Assembly (NCBI RefSeq): GCF_000143415.4
Contig: NW_003314264.1
Coordinates: 2,887,444 to 2,951,443 of the forward strand
Length of the DNA: 64,000 nucleotides
Source of the DNA: Selaginella moellendorffii
Taxonomy: Eukaryota; Streptophyta; Lycopodiopsida; Selaginellales; Selaginellaceae
Reading direction: 5' to 3'
Part shown: one piece after another, positions 21,491-31,702 of the stretch
How the letters are laid out: the number at the start of each line of letters is the position of its first letter
How positions within the stretch are numbered: the first letter of the stretch is position 1
Position numbers and translations under genes: made by a program
Notes under the pieces: model-generated
What the model saw: only the letters and a program-made list of their open reading frames with translations
Told to the model about the DNA's origin: nothing
The model's database searches: none

Positions 21491-21782
21491 TTTGGTTGTT
21501 CAATTACAATTGTATAGCATCAAGCAATTGCATTAACTACTACTCTGCCATGAAGATGAATGAAAAGGAAAGAGCAAAAGAAGGGAAATGAGAAAGAACT
21601 AGAAAGAAAGGGAGATTTAGACAATGGAAAAGTTATATTTAAACCAGAATCCTAAGAGGGAAGAACAAAAAAAAGGGAATGGAAAAAACTAGATCAAGAC
21701 AATGCAAAAGTTAGATTTAAACCAAAATTCCAAATCCAAGCACTCCTCAGGAACAAGGAAAGGTACCCCTCGTCTCCACTAA

Positions 21783-21958
21783 TGTGAGTGCTTGGAATAT
21801 AGAAAAGGAATACAAAAAATATGCATATCAATTAGCCTAAAAACCCTAGTTTATATACAAGAGCGAGTGGTCCGAATTGAAATTAATTCAACGGTTATCA
21901 AAATCTTACTACGCTAATATTAGTATACGGCATCATAACCGTACAATTGGCCCTCATA
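21783..21958 (-). repeat. 5' LTR of the gypsy element
   Basis: A 176-bp copy matching 12746-12920, bounded on the plus strand by TGTGAGTGC and GGCCCTCATA. On the minus strand the sequence just inside it has TGGAGACGAGGGG, a possible primer-binding site not matching initiator tRNA-Met as I know it. Confidence 0.88.
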
Positions 21959-23286
21959 GATTGAGTTTTATATTAGCAACTTGATCAATTGGTTATGGTT
22001 TTCTTTGATTCAATTAGAAAGAAATAATTGACTTGAAATAGCATAACTACTAAAATATGCTTAAACTACATTGATTTGTTTGACAACCAAAAATATTGTT
22101 GTGAGTGCTCTAGATATGGGATAAAAATCACTTTCAAAAAATATGTCACATATATTGCAACATTGCCATGTGTACTGCCATGTTGTCAAAAATTTAAATT
22201 GCTTCTCCAAGTATTATGCATTGAGAATCACACCAAAGCAAAAAGTTCTAGGGTTTTTCTTTCAAGTGTTATATAGTGGTGTAGGGCAAAATAATAATGT
22301 TTTGTGCTATGGTGATGCTATGCAATGTAGCAATATAACAATTTTGAAATAATAATATTATACAATATATTAGTGTTATGGTGGTGTTCTGTGGTGTAGC
22401 AATGCAACAATAGTGTTATGTGGTGTAGAAATGCAACAGTGTTAAACAGTGAGTAATAATATTGTCTCAATAAAGTAGCACTAAGATATAGGGTTTTTTG
22501 GAGAGTACTATCTTTTAGCTATTAACACAATGTCCATGAGAGTACTCTAGAGTCCAAGGAATAAGGAAAATGGTGCATACTACTACATCATCAAATTAAA
22601 CAATTTCATAGCTAAATCGAGCTTCCTTTTTAATTCATCCATATGTTTTAGAGCTAAGTCAAAAATTAATTTCAAGAAAGGCTTAAGAAAAAGATACTTT
22701 TAGAGAAGAAAAAAAAATCATATTAGTAGCTGAAATTATGAAAACTAAAAAACAAGAAAAAGTGAAGTAATAAGATGCAAAAGAAACCCAAAAAATAAGA
22801 ATCTATATTAGAAAAAACATTAAAAGTCATTTCCCTTTTTATTTAAATCCCAAAAAACTACTTTTCAAGCCATTTTCTTCGGTTGCTAATAATCTATCAT
22901 AATTTTATACAAGTTTATGCCTTTGTGAATAAAAATTGCTAAATATGAATCTTAATTGATATTAACAAAGTTAGATTTAAGTTCTCTTTATTTTCTTATA
23001 ATCCACTAATATTTCCTACAAATTCATACCTTTGTGAATAAAAATTATTAGATGTCAATCTCAATTGATATCTCACCAATTTCAACAAAGTCAAACATGA
23101 ATTTTCATTAATTATTTACAATCCATCATACTTCTTTGCCTTGAAACTAAAATATAAACTCATGAATTCGAAAAGTACTCCTCAAACCCAAAGATGCTTA
23201 ACTCTATATATCCTAAAACTTTTAATTGATTAAAAAAAGAGTGCACTGTTATTAATTTCCCTCTATATTTACCCTAATAGATATTA
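21959..23286. other. AT-rich spacer with local repeats
   Basis: No gene recognised. At 22260-22460 a variable repeat of type TGTGGTGTAGCAATGCAAC occurs about three times. At 22890-23110 an imperfect tandem repeat of about 110 bp is visible through two copies of CTTTGTGAATAAAAATT. The rest is low-complexity AT sequence. Confidence 0.6.
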
Positions 23287-23609
23287 CATATGTGACCGTC
23301 ACCATCATTTTGTTAATGGTGACAGTGATAAAATGATGGTGGCACTATACATATAACTATCATCCATATAAAATTATGCTAGAATATTTTAAAATCAAGT
23401 TACCATTGATCAGTGTTGATTTGTCATTGATTAATGCCACATCATTCAGGTTCATGTGGGATGAATAGGGCAATGGCTGTGGTTTTTATGTAGCTGATCA
23501 GTTGATTGTTATTTATAGAAGATCTAGAAGGTGTCTTAGAAAAAATCTTGAGGACAAAAGGCTTGAAGCTACTTTTCAGTTATATTATCACATATGTTTG
23601 GTAATGTTT

Positions 23610-24550
23610 GCAGTTGAACTTCTTTCAAGAGGGATCTCTTCATTGGTTTTATCATTGGGTAAACAAGGGTAAAATGCAAGATCTAACAAAGTGGAGAGAG
23701 TTCTTTAGAGTTTCTGAGAAGTAGTTTATGACAATTTGCAAACTTGTTATTCCATTAATGAAGACAACACTACCTCCAAGTTTGAAAAACATTCCATCTA
23801 GATATGTTCCTATTGGTAATCAAGGTTCCATTGCTTAGCTTCAAGTGATTCTTTTGCTAATTTGGCAGAACATTTTTGTGTTTCTTCATCAACTGTCTGG
23901 AAGTATTGTCAAAAGTTCTCCAACACAACATTCCAGCATCTAGGACAATTTCTCGTGTGGCTAGTAGATCTGTCAATAGTAAAAACAGGTTTCGAGAATC
24001 TTCGTGGCTTTTCAAATTATTGTGGTGCAATTGACTGCATGCATTTAGAGGTTGAGCTTCCTAGAAATGCTTTTGCAAATGATTATTACAACAAGGAGAA
24101 AGATGACTTAATTGTCATGCAAGAAATCATGGATAGTGAAGCAAAGTTCTTAGATATTCAAGTTCGAGATCTTAAGAGTTGCAATGACATAACTATTTTG
24201 AGGAAGAGCTCAATTAAGTGCAATTCTTAACAGACTAGCAGTCTCAAGAGGCTAATACCAAGTCTATGAGTACATCATCGAAGACTCAGGATACTATGAG
24301 CTTCTAAGGTTGGTTATACCATTTCCAGGTGCAAATAGAATTGAATTGAGGGAAGCATTCAACTTTTACTTGTTGTCTTCAAAGATGGTATGTGAGAGAA
24401 GTTTTGGATTGCTTAAAGATCATTGGAGGATGTTTGTAGTTGAAGTTGAGACCATCACTTAGTTAACAATTGCCATAAAATAGCTTGCATTCTACATAAC
24501 TTCATTATTGGTATAAGTGACATAGGGGAAGTAGATATTGAACTTGAGCC
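23610..24550 (+). pseudogene. PIF/Harbinger (HARBI1-type, DDE_4) transposase remnant
   Basis: The open part 23862-24230 reads EHFCVSSSTVWKYCQKFSN, then CGAIDCMHLEVELP with the first catalytic Asp, YYNKEKDDLIVMQEIMD with the second Asp region, and KFLDIQVRDLKSCNDITILR. Downstream, in a shifted frame, come EDSGYYELLRLVIPFPGANR and MVCERSFGLLKDHWRM, the conserved ERxFGxLKxRWR end. Stops and frameshifts on both sides show it is dead. Confidence 0.85.
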
Positions 24551-25599
24551 AGTGATTAATTGATCACAAGGCTAGTGACTGGAGTTTTTTATCGCTGCTA
24601 TGGAGCTTAGAAAAATTCTCACTATTTATGTAGTAAATTTAAACAAATCCACTTAAAGGTCACGAATTGTTTTATTTAGTATGTTCAGTTATTACTAGAG
24701 TGCCACAGTTTGAAAATGGAAAGCTACAAGTATCTCTAATGTATTGATTTGCATGCCTACTGATATGTTGTACTTTGTTTGCTTCATGTCTAAAGAAGTT
24801 TGGGAATTGGATCCTACACTATAGTGATTAGAAATTTTCTTGTGGATGGATCCGAAAATGACAAGCAAGAGCAAATAAATGGTATGCAATCTTAAACAGA
24901 TTGTAATTTTATTTTATTTTTTTTATTTGAAATAGGCCCAGCTGACAATTTGAGTGATGAGTTGATTGAAGACCGGATGCTAGACTAGAAGGCTTTGAGT
25001 CCAAACAACAAGCTAATTGAACACAAATTGCCAATTCATAGTATCCTCAATCACCCGTTCCTGAAATTAATTTATTTTCTGGTAAATCATCACATCTTTA
25101 TCAGTTCATCATCTCTCTTGTTACTTCAGAGGTAGTGACATTATAAACTATACAAGTGAACTTCATGAATAAGAACATGAATTGACTTACCAAAGAATCA
25201 ACAATTGCAAACAAAGCTTGAACTACTTGATTCACACTCTTCACCATCTGGCTATCCACAGCTAGAGTATGCTTGATAAATTCTTCTTTTTTCAAATTAT
25301 GATGATAAATTTCCCTCTAGCTTTCTTCCATTGTATCAATGAAGTTCACATTGTTGTCATGTAGTGCTTCTACAAGTTGTTTTATGAGTTGCATGCAAGA
25401 CTTCTTCCTTTGCCGACCTGAACTATGCTTTTCAAGATTGTTGTTATTTCTTGTCATTGCCAGAAATGATTATAAACAAAAACTACAAAATATACTTTTA
25501 AGCTCCAATTATCCAAATGGAGGTGATGGTGATTATTGTTGTGAAGCTCTTAGTGTTAGTAATGGTGATCATTGGAATGTAAGTGATGAAGACATTGAT

Positions 25600-26170
25600 T
25601 CCTAAGTTTGTCCCTGTGAATTCACAATTTGATAGCCCTAAAGCCACTTGTCCATCATTGCATAGAGTTGATCATAGAACTTCAGTAGTAAATCAGCTTC
25701 ATGACATTGCTCCATTGTCATGTTTTAGTAATTGCTTCTACTAGTAGGAACATGATGTTCATATGACTTGATTTTGTTGAACTCTTTGTAGATATACTCC
25801 CATTGAGATTGGTATTGCCCAAGCAAACAGTTGGCACCATGTGTCAAATAGTAACTGCAAACTTAGTGAATATCTAGAAGTTTGAAAAATCTAAAACTTA
25901 CTTGGATACTTGCTGGCAACAAACAATTGTAGTCTTGTGCCTCTTTTAAATGTTGCCTCACTGCTATAAGAAGTTGTGCTTCTTCGCTTCATTCAAAACC
26001 AACAATTCATTCAAAGACCAATGCCCTTGATTTCCAGTTGGTTTCGGAGGCTTTAGTGGAGTGGGAGTAGTAAAATTCCCTTTACTGAATTGAGAATTAT
26101 CATATAAAAACTCTTGTTAACATTGAGTGGAGAACATGATCTCTAAGTCGTTCAGCTATTACTCTCCCAT
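25600..26170 (-). pseudogene. Myb/SANT-like accessory protein remnant (Harbinger ORF)
   Basis: The minus strand encodes GNQGHWSLNELLVLNEAKKH, then after stops WEYIYKEFNKIKSYEHHVP and MEQCHEADLLLKFYDQLYAM. The pattern (W..NE...L..AK, W..I, QC...) resembles the trihelix/Myb-like domain of the second Harbinger protein, which binds the element ends. A further minus frame at 25101-25295 may be its C-terminus. Confidence 0.55.
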
Positions 26171-26429
26171 TCTGCTCAACCCTAAAACCAAGAATTGACA
26201 AATCAGCAATAGTGGTGGGAGGAAATAACTACCATATCAGCATTTTAACTTGCTATTGCAAGTTTGATAGTGGTCAATTGGCTGGGCTGATTTTGAAAAA
26301 CATTCAAATTGATTTTACCATCACAAGGCCACCATAAAAAAAATGACAGTGATGGTGACATGTACTAGGGCAACATCACTTTAAATTGCTAATGTGGTTG
26401 TCACAATTTGACCGTGACAGTCATATATG

Positions 26430-27950
26430 CAGTGTTTAATGGCCTATCTTTTAAGTTGGTTACTTTGAGAATTGTATTAGACAAGATAATGTTTAAACCT
26501 CCACCACAAACCTTGAAAAACCATCTCAATGTGATGGAATCAACCATAGGAATATGAAAGCAAAAGGTAATGAAATAGTTGACAACATGATAAGCCTTCT
26601 TTAGGACATAAACTTGAAAAGAGCAATAAATTGGGTGTGATATGAAAAGTGGATTCCATATCTCGTATATTTGAATTAATGTTTTTACAAAAAGATGAAT
26701 AAAAAAGTAGTAGTTACTATTGCTAGGGGTATGTGAGGGAATTAATTAGTAATCATGTCAACTAGCAAACTTTCCAAGATACTATAGAAAAGAGGATACA
26801 AGCATTAGATGTAGAAAAAAATTAATAAAAGCTTCAAAACTGATTATTCATACTCACTAGGAAAGGACAAAACTAGGTAAGTAGTTTAAAAGGTTATAAT
26901 AAATTTGATTTTTTTAAATAGGCAAAGCAAGAGGATGAAAACAGGGAGGAGGAGTAGGAAGAGGGTCCACATATAGTGCAAATAGAGGTTGATGACCTGA
27001 TTAATATTAATGAGGAGATAATTGATATGAATAATCCAACTTAAAGGTTATATATTGATTGAAGTAAGTATTTTTCTTGAAGAATGTAATTAGTTAAAGA
27101 TATTGGAATATTTGTGGTTAAGCATCATTGGGTTTGAGTACTACTAAGTTAAGTGACTTCCTAAAAAATCAAAAGTTTATATTTAATCTTGAATTCAACT
27201 TTGTTGGTTGGTTAAGGAAATTACATTTTATATTGAGATTATAACTTCCTCAATATTTCCACCACAAGATAGCATACCACCTAAAAATGACAACTAAGAG
27301 TTATGGCAAGAGAGGTATGGTTACAAGGGAAAAAAGAAAAGATATATAAAAGAAAAGTAGTACAATTTCCCTAACCATCTCCATTATAAGTTTTGGCTTT
27401 TCTTTTATGCAAATGAGGGTTATAAGGAAAAAAGGTAAAGATACATTAAAGATAAAAGGTACAACTTCCTTAATATGATAGCATACCATCTAAGATTGTT
27501 GTTTCTCCATTAGTGTTACTATTTAAAGTAATTTCTCAGGATTATAAAACTTACCATGCTTTCATAGTTTGCCTCATTAGAAAATGACAGCAAGTATATA
27601 GTTTAGAGAAGAGGAGTTTGCAGCAAAAAGATCATAAACTGTGCTTCTCAAGAATTTTGAAGTTTGCTAACATGGAAAAAATTCTAACCCTTCAAGAACA
27701 ATATTTTTTTTGGAGGGAAAACTATTTGAGGGGAATAAAAGTTTTCATTAGTTCTTTGCATTGTCAAAATTTGCCTATTTCAAAGACTAATGTGGCTATA
27801 GAAAATTTTCATCCATTGAATGAAAATATTTGTTAGATTTCCAAATTTGATCATATGGTGCATATTGCATATGTATTGAGCATACATTAAATTTTAGCAC
27901 AAACATACAAAATTCTACAAATTTGTACGAAACTCATACTGGATAAACCA
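26430..27950. other. AT-rich spacer, possible TE debris
   Basis: No gene recognised. Around 26930-27050 an acidic stretch (EVDDLININEEIIDM) resembles transposase C-termini but is isolated. At about 27240-27500 a diverged direct repeat is visible (two blocks with GGTTA.AAGGAAAAAAG..AAAGATA and ACAACTTCC.TAATAT). A 72-codon frame at 27618-27836 has no match I recognise. Confidence 0.5.
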
Positions 27951-27959
27951 TTCAAAAAA

Positions 27960-29250
27960 GCAACTATGGGTGCTGGGTTCCAAATTGATTGCTATGTAAA
28001 CTGCAGGCACCTCAACTCCATCCTTCAAAGCACTCCTCTCGATGTAAGTGAAAGGCACTTTACACTTTCATTTGGCACCGAACTTCCACCTTTACCTGGA
28101 TAATCACAATCCAAAGCAATGAATTATCAGTTAGTGGTAATCTAAACAACAATTACCTTAGTTCCTGATCCTGGCACATCCTTGGCTGTGTAAGATGTCT
28201 GGACTTGTACAGCCTTTACAACCTTCTTTCCATTGTCTGTTTTAGTAGTACGGATTGAGGGTAATATGGAACTCACCATAGGTCCACTGACCACTGACCC
28301 CAGGTCTCTTCCATTCTCTGGACGTTCACAAGCACTCGCATGGCAGTCTTGAACTTGCTTCTGACATCTCAGCTAGCTCAAGGAGGTACTTGATGTTCGT
28401 CAAGTTCCAGGCTCTCACTGGCTTGCTCACAGTAAACCTAGCACTCTGGTCTCTGATCAGATTTGCAACTGCTGTGTTTAGAGAGACCTTCCAGTAGTCA
28501 GTGTGCCTCTTCTGTTCTCGATCGATCTTAAAGCCAGAACGTTCCTTCCAATCTTCACAGGCTCGAAGTGAGAACTCTTGCTTTTTTTGGCATTCTCCAG
28601 GCTCGAATCTCCCTCCAGAACTTCCCAACCTTAACCGTTTGAATGATCACGTTGGGTTACCTCGAACATGGTGCCTTGGTTTGCAGTTTTGCTGTTGAGC
28701 TGCAACCATTTGTGTCTTGAACACGCACGTAGTTACCATTGTCACTGAGCAGCGTCATGTATCGTTCCATCTCAGATGCGCTGCTGGCACTTCCTCCTAC
28801 AGCTTTGTAGCCACAGACTTGCTTGCTGGCAAGTTTCGACACATTAATGTACACATCGTCCACCATGGACTTGAGTGCCACAACATTCTCCCTCACTTGA
28901 ACGACTCGAAACTGGCACGACTTATCGTTGCTCGTTGGGGTCTGCTCCCGATCAGCAACTATCCAGCCTTGGTCATTTCTGTTCCAATACCTTCCGTTCT
29001 GGGAACGCACTGCGACAACCTTTTTCCCAAAGATGAACAACACCTGGTGAGGGGGAGAAGGTGAGGTAGGAGTGTTGTCCTGGAAACTGAGAGCCAGGAA
29101 TGTAGATGGGGACACCACGCACTTCAATGCAATGTAACGAGAATCCTTGCCACCATCTAGTGGAATTATTGCTGCAGTAGGAACATAGGGAACAAAAGGA
29201 GGTTCCTCCTCCTGCAGTGCTATATGGATTAGTTTGTGAGCAAGCTTAGT
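27960..29250 (-). pseudogene. Amaranthin-type lectin with aerolysin-like tail, broken
   Basis: The minus strand from ~29215 carries an agglutinin (amaranthin, PF07468-like) beta-trefoil domain, seen in VLFIFGKKVVAVRSQNGRYW and ENVVALKSMVDDVYINVSKL. Near 28660-28670 the frame breaks; a second trefoil segment (EPVKIGRNVLALRSIENRR) follows in another frame with a stop, and near 28480 it shifts again. The region beyond (AVQVQTSYTAKDVPGSGTK, then VPFTYIERSALKDGVEVP near 28050) resembles the aerolysin-like pore-forming domain fused to amaranthins. No ATG precedes the first domain in frame (open from 29250 to 28657). At least two frameshifts and several stops make this a pseudogene as assembled. Such proteins in other plants bind glycans. 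Confidence 0.75.
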
Positions 29251-29340
29251 GGAAGCCTTCTTACCTTCTTACTAACGGAGATCAGAAACAAAGAATTTGA
29301 TCCAGGAACAAACAACACCAATGCTGTGTTAGTGCTCTCT

Positions 29341-29348
29341 TTATATAC
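29341..29348 (-). promoter_or_regulatory. Putative TATA box of the lectin pseudogene
   Basis: The minus strand reads GTATATAAAGAG about 130 bases upstream of the first lectin codons, with a possible 5' leader intron (donor AAG/GTAAGA near 29242, acceptor CTGCAG near 29216). The promoter seems intact although the reading frame is not. Confidence 0.45.
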
Positions 29349-30313
29349 TACCTAAGTTGCCGAGCGCGAGGTAAAGCTCGTATGCTAAACTACATCTTTC
29401 TTAACTATTTTGTCTATCTTGTCCGGCTATTTCAATCCCATTAACAAGTTCAACTTGTAAAGTTCTTTATGGGCTTACTATTTGACGTGTGATCCATGCT
29501 TGAGGTTTTTTTTTTTTGCATACAAAATTTATAGCTCATGCGGCCATGTGATGTGTGGATTTATTTATTAATAGGCCAGTTTAGTGCGAAACTTGAATGA
29601 CGATCATAACATATATCATTCAATTTTGTATACCTCTTTTAGCTAAATAAACTAACTCTCAAAAGGTCTAGAGTCGAACCCGCCAGGAAATCTTTAGCAT
29701 AAGTAAGCAAGAACAATGAAAGCGATGAAAAGTCTGAAGAATCATAGAAGACAGAGAATGCCAAGGAAGTAAGAACTAGTGAAAGAAGAACTTACCTCCA
29801 CCTACCTCCACTTTGTACAAGAGCCACTCGATTGCGAGGATGATCTTCTCCCAGCCTCGTAGACCATGAATACCGACAGCTGCTTTAGCAATCCCTGCGC
29901 GGCAGCATCCTCTGGCTCGACAGCGAGCTGATGTCCACCATGATCGACTCATCCAGATTCAAGAAGCAATTGCCGGTGGAGTTTAGAGAGAAAGCCCTAG
30001 CTCCTGCTCATCTTTGTCCACTGCTAGAGCAAGATCTTCGCCAGAAACTTCGATGTAGGATGGGGGGCGGGAAATGGAACTGGAGCACTGGCGCTGCAAG
30101 AATATTGAGGCATTACGCCGGGTGCCCTGTGCGACGAGAACGGGAGGGAAGAAGCGGCCACCGCCATAAGCAGAGGCTATCCTGGACAAAGAATTGTTAT
30201 TTATATCAAAAGAAAGCTAGCAAGACCTTATGAGACAATAAACACTCTAATGGACAGAGAAACTCTAGCCTAGGCCAAAAGTTTTTGCCTGGACTGAGCT
30301 ACCTAGGCAAAAA
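29349..30313. other. Spacer with unresolved coding-like pieces
   Basis: AT-rich to ~29690. From 30167 down to 29790 the minus strand has two exon-like pieces: a Ser/Pro-rich start (MAVAASSLPFSSHRAP) resembling a transit peptide, and GWEKIILAIEWLLYKVE near 29850-29800 ending at a GTAAGT donor. I could not join them with confident splice sites or name a product, so no gene is called. Confidence 0.3.
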
Positions 30314-30799
30314 TCAATTAGACCCGCAGGACGATTCTGGGCTACTGGGACGAAGCAACCGCTTCTCCTCGAACCGATTGATCTCCCGCTCGTCGGGCTT
30401 GTCGAGCGAATCACCAAGATCATGATCTTGTCTTGCCGCGGCAATCGTTGGAGCAACAGCAGCAGCAGTGGCAGTGGCGCGCGGATCGCTGCTACGATTG
30501 GCAGCACTCCTCTCCTTGGAGCAGTCGATCCGTGCCTGGTTGCGGCGGAGGTGCAGCAGCAATCCCGATGTGGTGAAGGGGCGCCCCGCGGCGCCAAAGT
30601 CGATGGCGCACAGCGGGCACTTGCAGTGGATAATCTCCTGGCCATTGTTGGCAGGAAGCCTGTGAGTCTTCTTGCGCGTCACCCCCTTGCCCTTCTCGTG
30701 GTTCCTGTATGTGCTGAGGCACACGATCGTGCCCTCCGGGATCAATCCCCCGAGCGTGCATTTCTGGCACCGGCAGTGGAGCCGCATCTGGGGAGCCAT
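30314..30799 (-). CDS. Unrecognised Cys/His-rich 161-aa protein
   Basis: An uninterrupted frame from ATG at 30799 to TGA. It has two clusters of the form CxCxxC: LHCRCQKCTLGG near the start, with a following STYRNHEKGKG, and IHCKCPLCAIDFG near residue 65, followed by LLLHLRRNQARIDC. This spacing suggests one or two zinc-binding units. The C-terminal third is Ala/Arg/Asp-rich and probably unstructured. I do not recognise the family; it could be a lineage-specific protein or derived from a transposase zinc finger. The frame extends upstream to 30952 without a better ATG. Two bZIP-type sites lie upstream. Confidence 0.5.
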   Translation of the reverse strand: MAPQMRLHCRCQKCTLGGLIPEGTIVCLSTYRNHEKGKGVTRKKTHRLPANNGQEIIHCKCPLCAIDFGAAGRPFTTSGLLLHLRRNQARIDCSKERSAANRSSDPRATATAAAVAPTIAAARQDHDLGDSLDKPDEREINRFEEKRLLRPSSPESSCGSN

Positions 30800-30958
30800 A
30801 CCTTGAGGGAGAGCGAGGAAGAGATCCAGCGCGGGCGCGCGCGCCCCTTCTTTCCTAGGGTTCTTCACACGAACGAAGAAACCATGGCGTGTTTGTAAGC
30901 ATTTGGCGCGGACGAGACATTTTTTTTTCCAAAAAGAAGGAGAAAATCTCAACCCTCA

Positions 30959-31011
30959 TGACGTGGCACAATCTTTGCCCTCTTTTAACAGTGGCTGCTT
31001 AATGACGTGGC
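30959..31011. promoter_or_regulatory. Paired TGACGTGGC (bZIP-type) sites
   Basis: The 9-mer TGACGTGGC occurs exactly twice, at 30959-30967 and 31003-31011. The ACGT core is the binding site of plant bZIP factors, and TGACGTGG also fits the plant unfolded-protein element. The pair lies 160-212 bases upstream of the minus-strand Cys-rich gene and about 330 upstream of the costars gene. Confidence 0.45.
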
Positions 31012-31069
31012 GAGATCTTAGACCGTTATTTATGGCAAGATCGCTTCTTTCTTTTGTTTCTTGTGGAGT

Positions 31070-31160
31070 AGGCTGATTTTCTCATGTCTTGGGTGATATC
31101 AATTTTCATGGCTGTTGGCGTGCTTTTAATTCGTCCAATTCGTCCAAGGAGAGCACATCG
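31070..31160 (+). pseudogene. Partial copy of ALIS intron 2 / exon 3
   Basis: The stretch reads GGCTGATTTTCTCATGTCTT then GTGATATCAATTTTCATGGC, TGTTGGCGTGCTT and CAATTCGTCCAAG. This matches the 3' end of ALIS intron 2 and exon 3 (10328-10434) with few mismatches but a deletion in the middle. Because intron sequence is included it came from genomic DNA, not from mRNA. Confidence 0.65.
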
Positions 31161-31338
31161 CCAGAGAAACCAGAAAAGAACAAACATATCTATCAAGGAT
31201 GAGATTGTGGAAATCGACTCTCGCTCAGGAACAAGTCGCCAACTTCGACGTGACTTCAACTTTGAGTCCAGTATAGCCTTGCAGAGCTCCAAAAAGGAAA
31301 GAGGGAAACTTTCCCTAGGTCACCAGCATTCTCGCGAG

Positions 31339-31652
31339 ATGAATGTGGAGGAAGAGGTGGGTCGCTTGCGACTGGAGATCGAGCGCCTGGGAACGGTCCA
31401 GCCCGATGGATCCACCGTCGTAAGCATTCAAGTCTCTGATTTCGCTATAGCTTGGAATTCCTCTGGATCTATGCCCAGGTGAAATTTGGAATCCTCTTCA
31501 ACGACGATCGGTGTGCCAATCTCTTCGAGGCGCTGGTTGGAACCCTGAGGGCCGCCAAGAAGAGGAAGCTCCTTACGTACGATGGAGAGCTCCTCTTGCA
31601 GGGAGTGCATGACAATGTGGACATAGTCCTCTTCAAGCCTGTCTCCAATTGA
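31339..31652 (+). CDS. Costars family protein (ABRACL-like)
   Basis: Costars/ABRACL proteins are small winged-helix proteins linked to actin dynamics and cell motility in other eukaryotes; their plant role is poorly known. Two exons (31339-31419, 31479-31652) join to 84 aa, the usual family length. The N-terminus is MNVEEEVGRLRLEIERLG, then KFGILFNDDRCANLFEALVG, TLRAAKKRKLLTYDGELLLQ and GVHDNVDIVLFKP, almost the family consensus. The stop lies only 50 bases before the start of PIG-L. Confidence 0.95.
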
Positions 31653-31702
31653 TCAATGCAAGCTTTTCTTTAGATCACAGAGTTCTAGGGTTTTCAAGGA
31701 GT

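Larger units (their letters stand above)
12746..21958 (-). mobile_element. Degenerate Ty3/gypsy LTR retrotransposon
   Basis: The element reads on the minus strand. The 5' LTR is at 21783-21958 and the 3' LTR at 12746-12920. Between them, in retroviral order, are gag remnants, a CCHC knuckle, protease, reverse transcriptase, RNase H and integrase. A purine-rich tract adjoins the 3' LTR. The flanks share GATT (12742-12745 and 21959-21962), a likely target duplication. Order RT-RNase H-integrase places it in Ty3/gypsy. The coding part has many stops, the RT motif is altered, and the RT is split by a hAT transposon, so it is dead. Confidence 0.9.
23287..26429. mobile_element. Decayed PIF/Harbinger-like DNA transposon
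   Basis: The interval contains a Harbinger-type transposase remnant on the plus strand and an opposing Myb/SANT-like frame on the minus strand, the two-gene layout of PIF/Harbinger elements. Imperfect inverted repeats (27 bp, about 6 mismatches by eye) lie at 23287-23313 (CATATGTGACCGTCACC...) and 26403-26429. A second inverted CACCATCA-type motif lies just inside each. I could not confirm a 3-bp target duplication, so the exact ends are provisional. Confidence 0.6.

Noticed and set aside
12746-21958. A CRISPR-like or prokaryotic origin for the repeats
   Set aside because: Repeat units are not spaced by unique spacers, and the surrounding genes are intron-rich plant genes.
29931-30233. 100-codon plus-strand frame (QLPVEFREKALAPAHLCPLL)
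   Set aside because: No recognisable family and no splice or promoter support. The opposite strand has equally plausible transit-peptide-like sequence, so neither is called.
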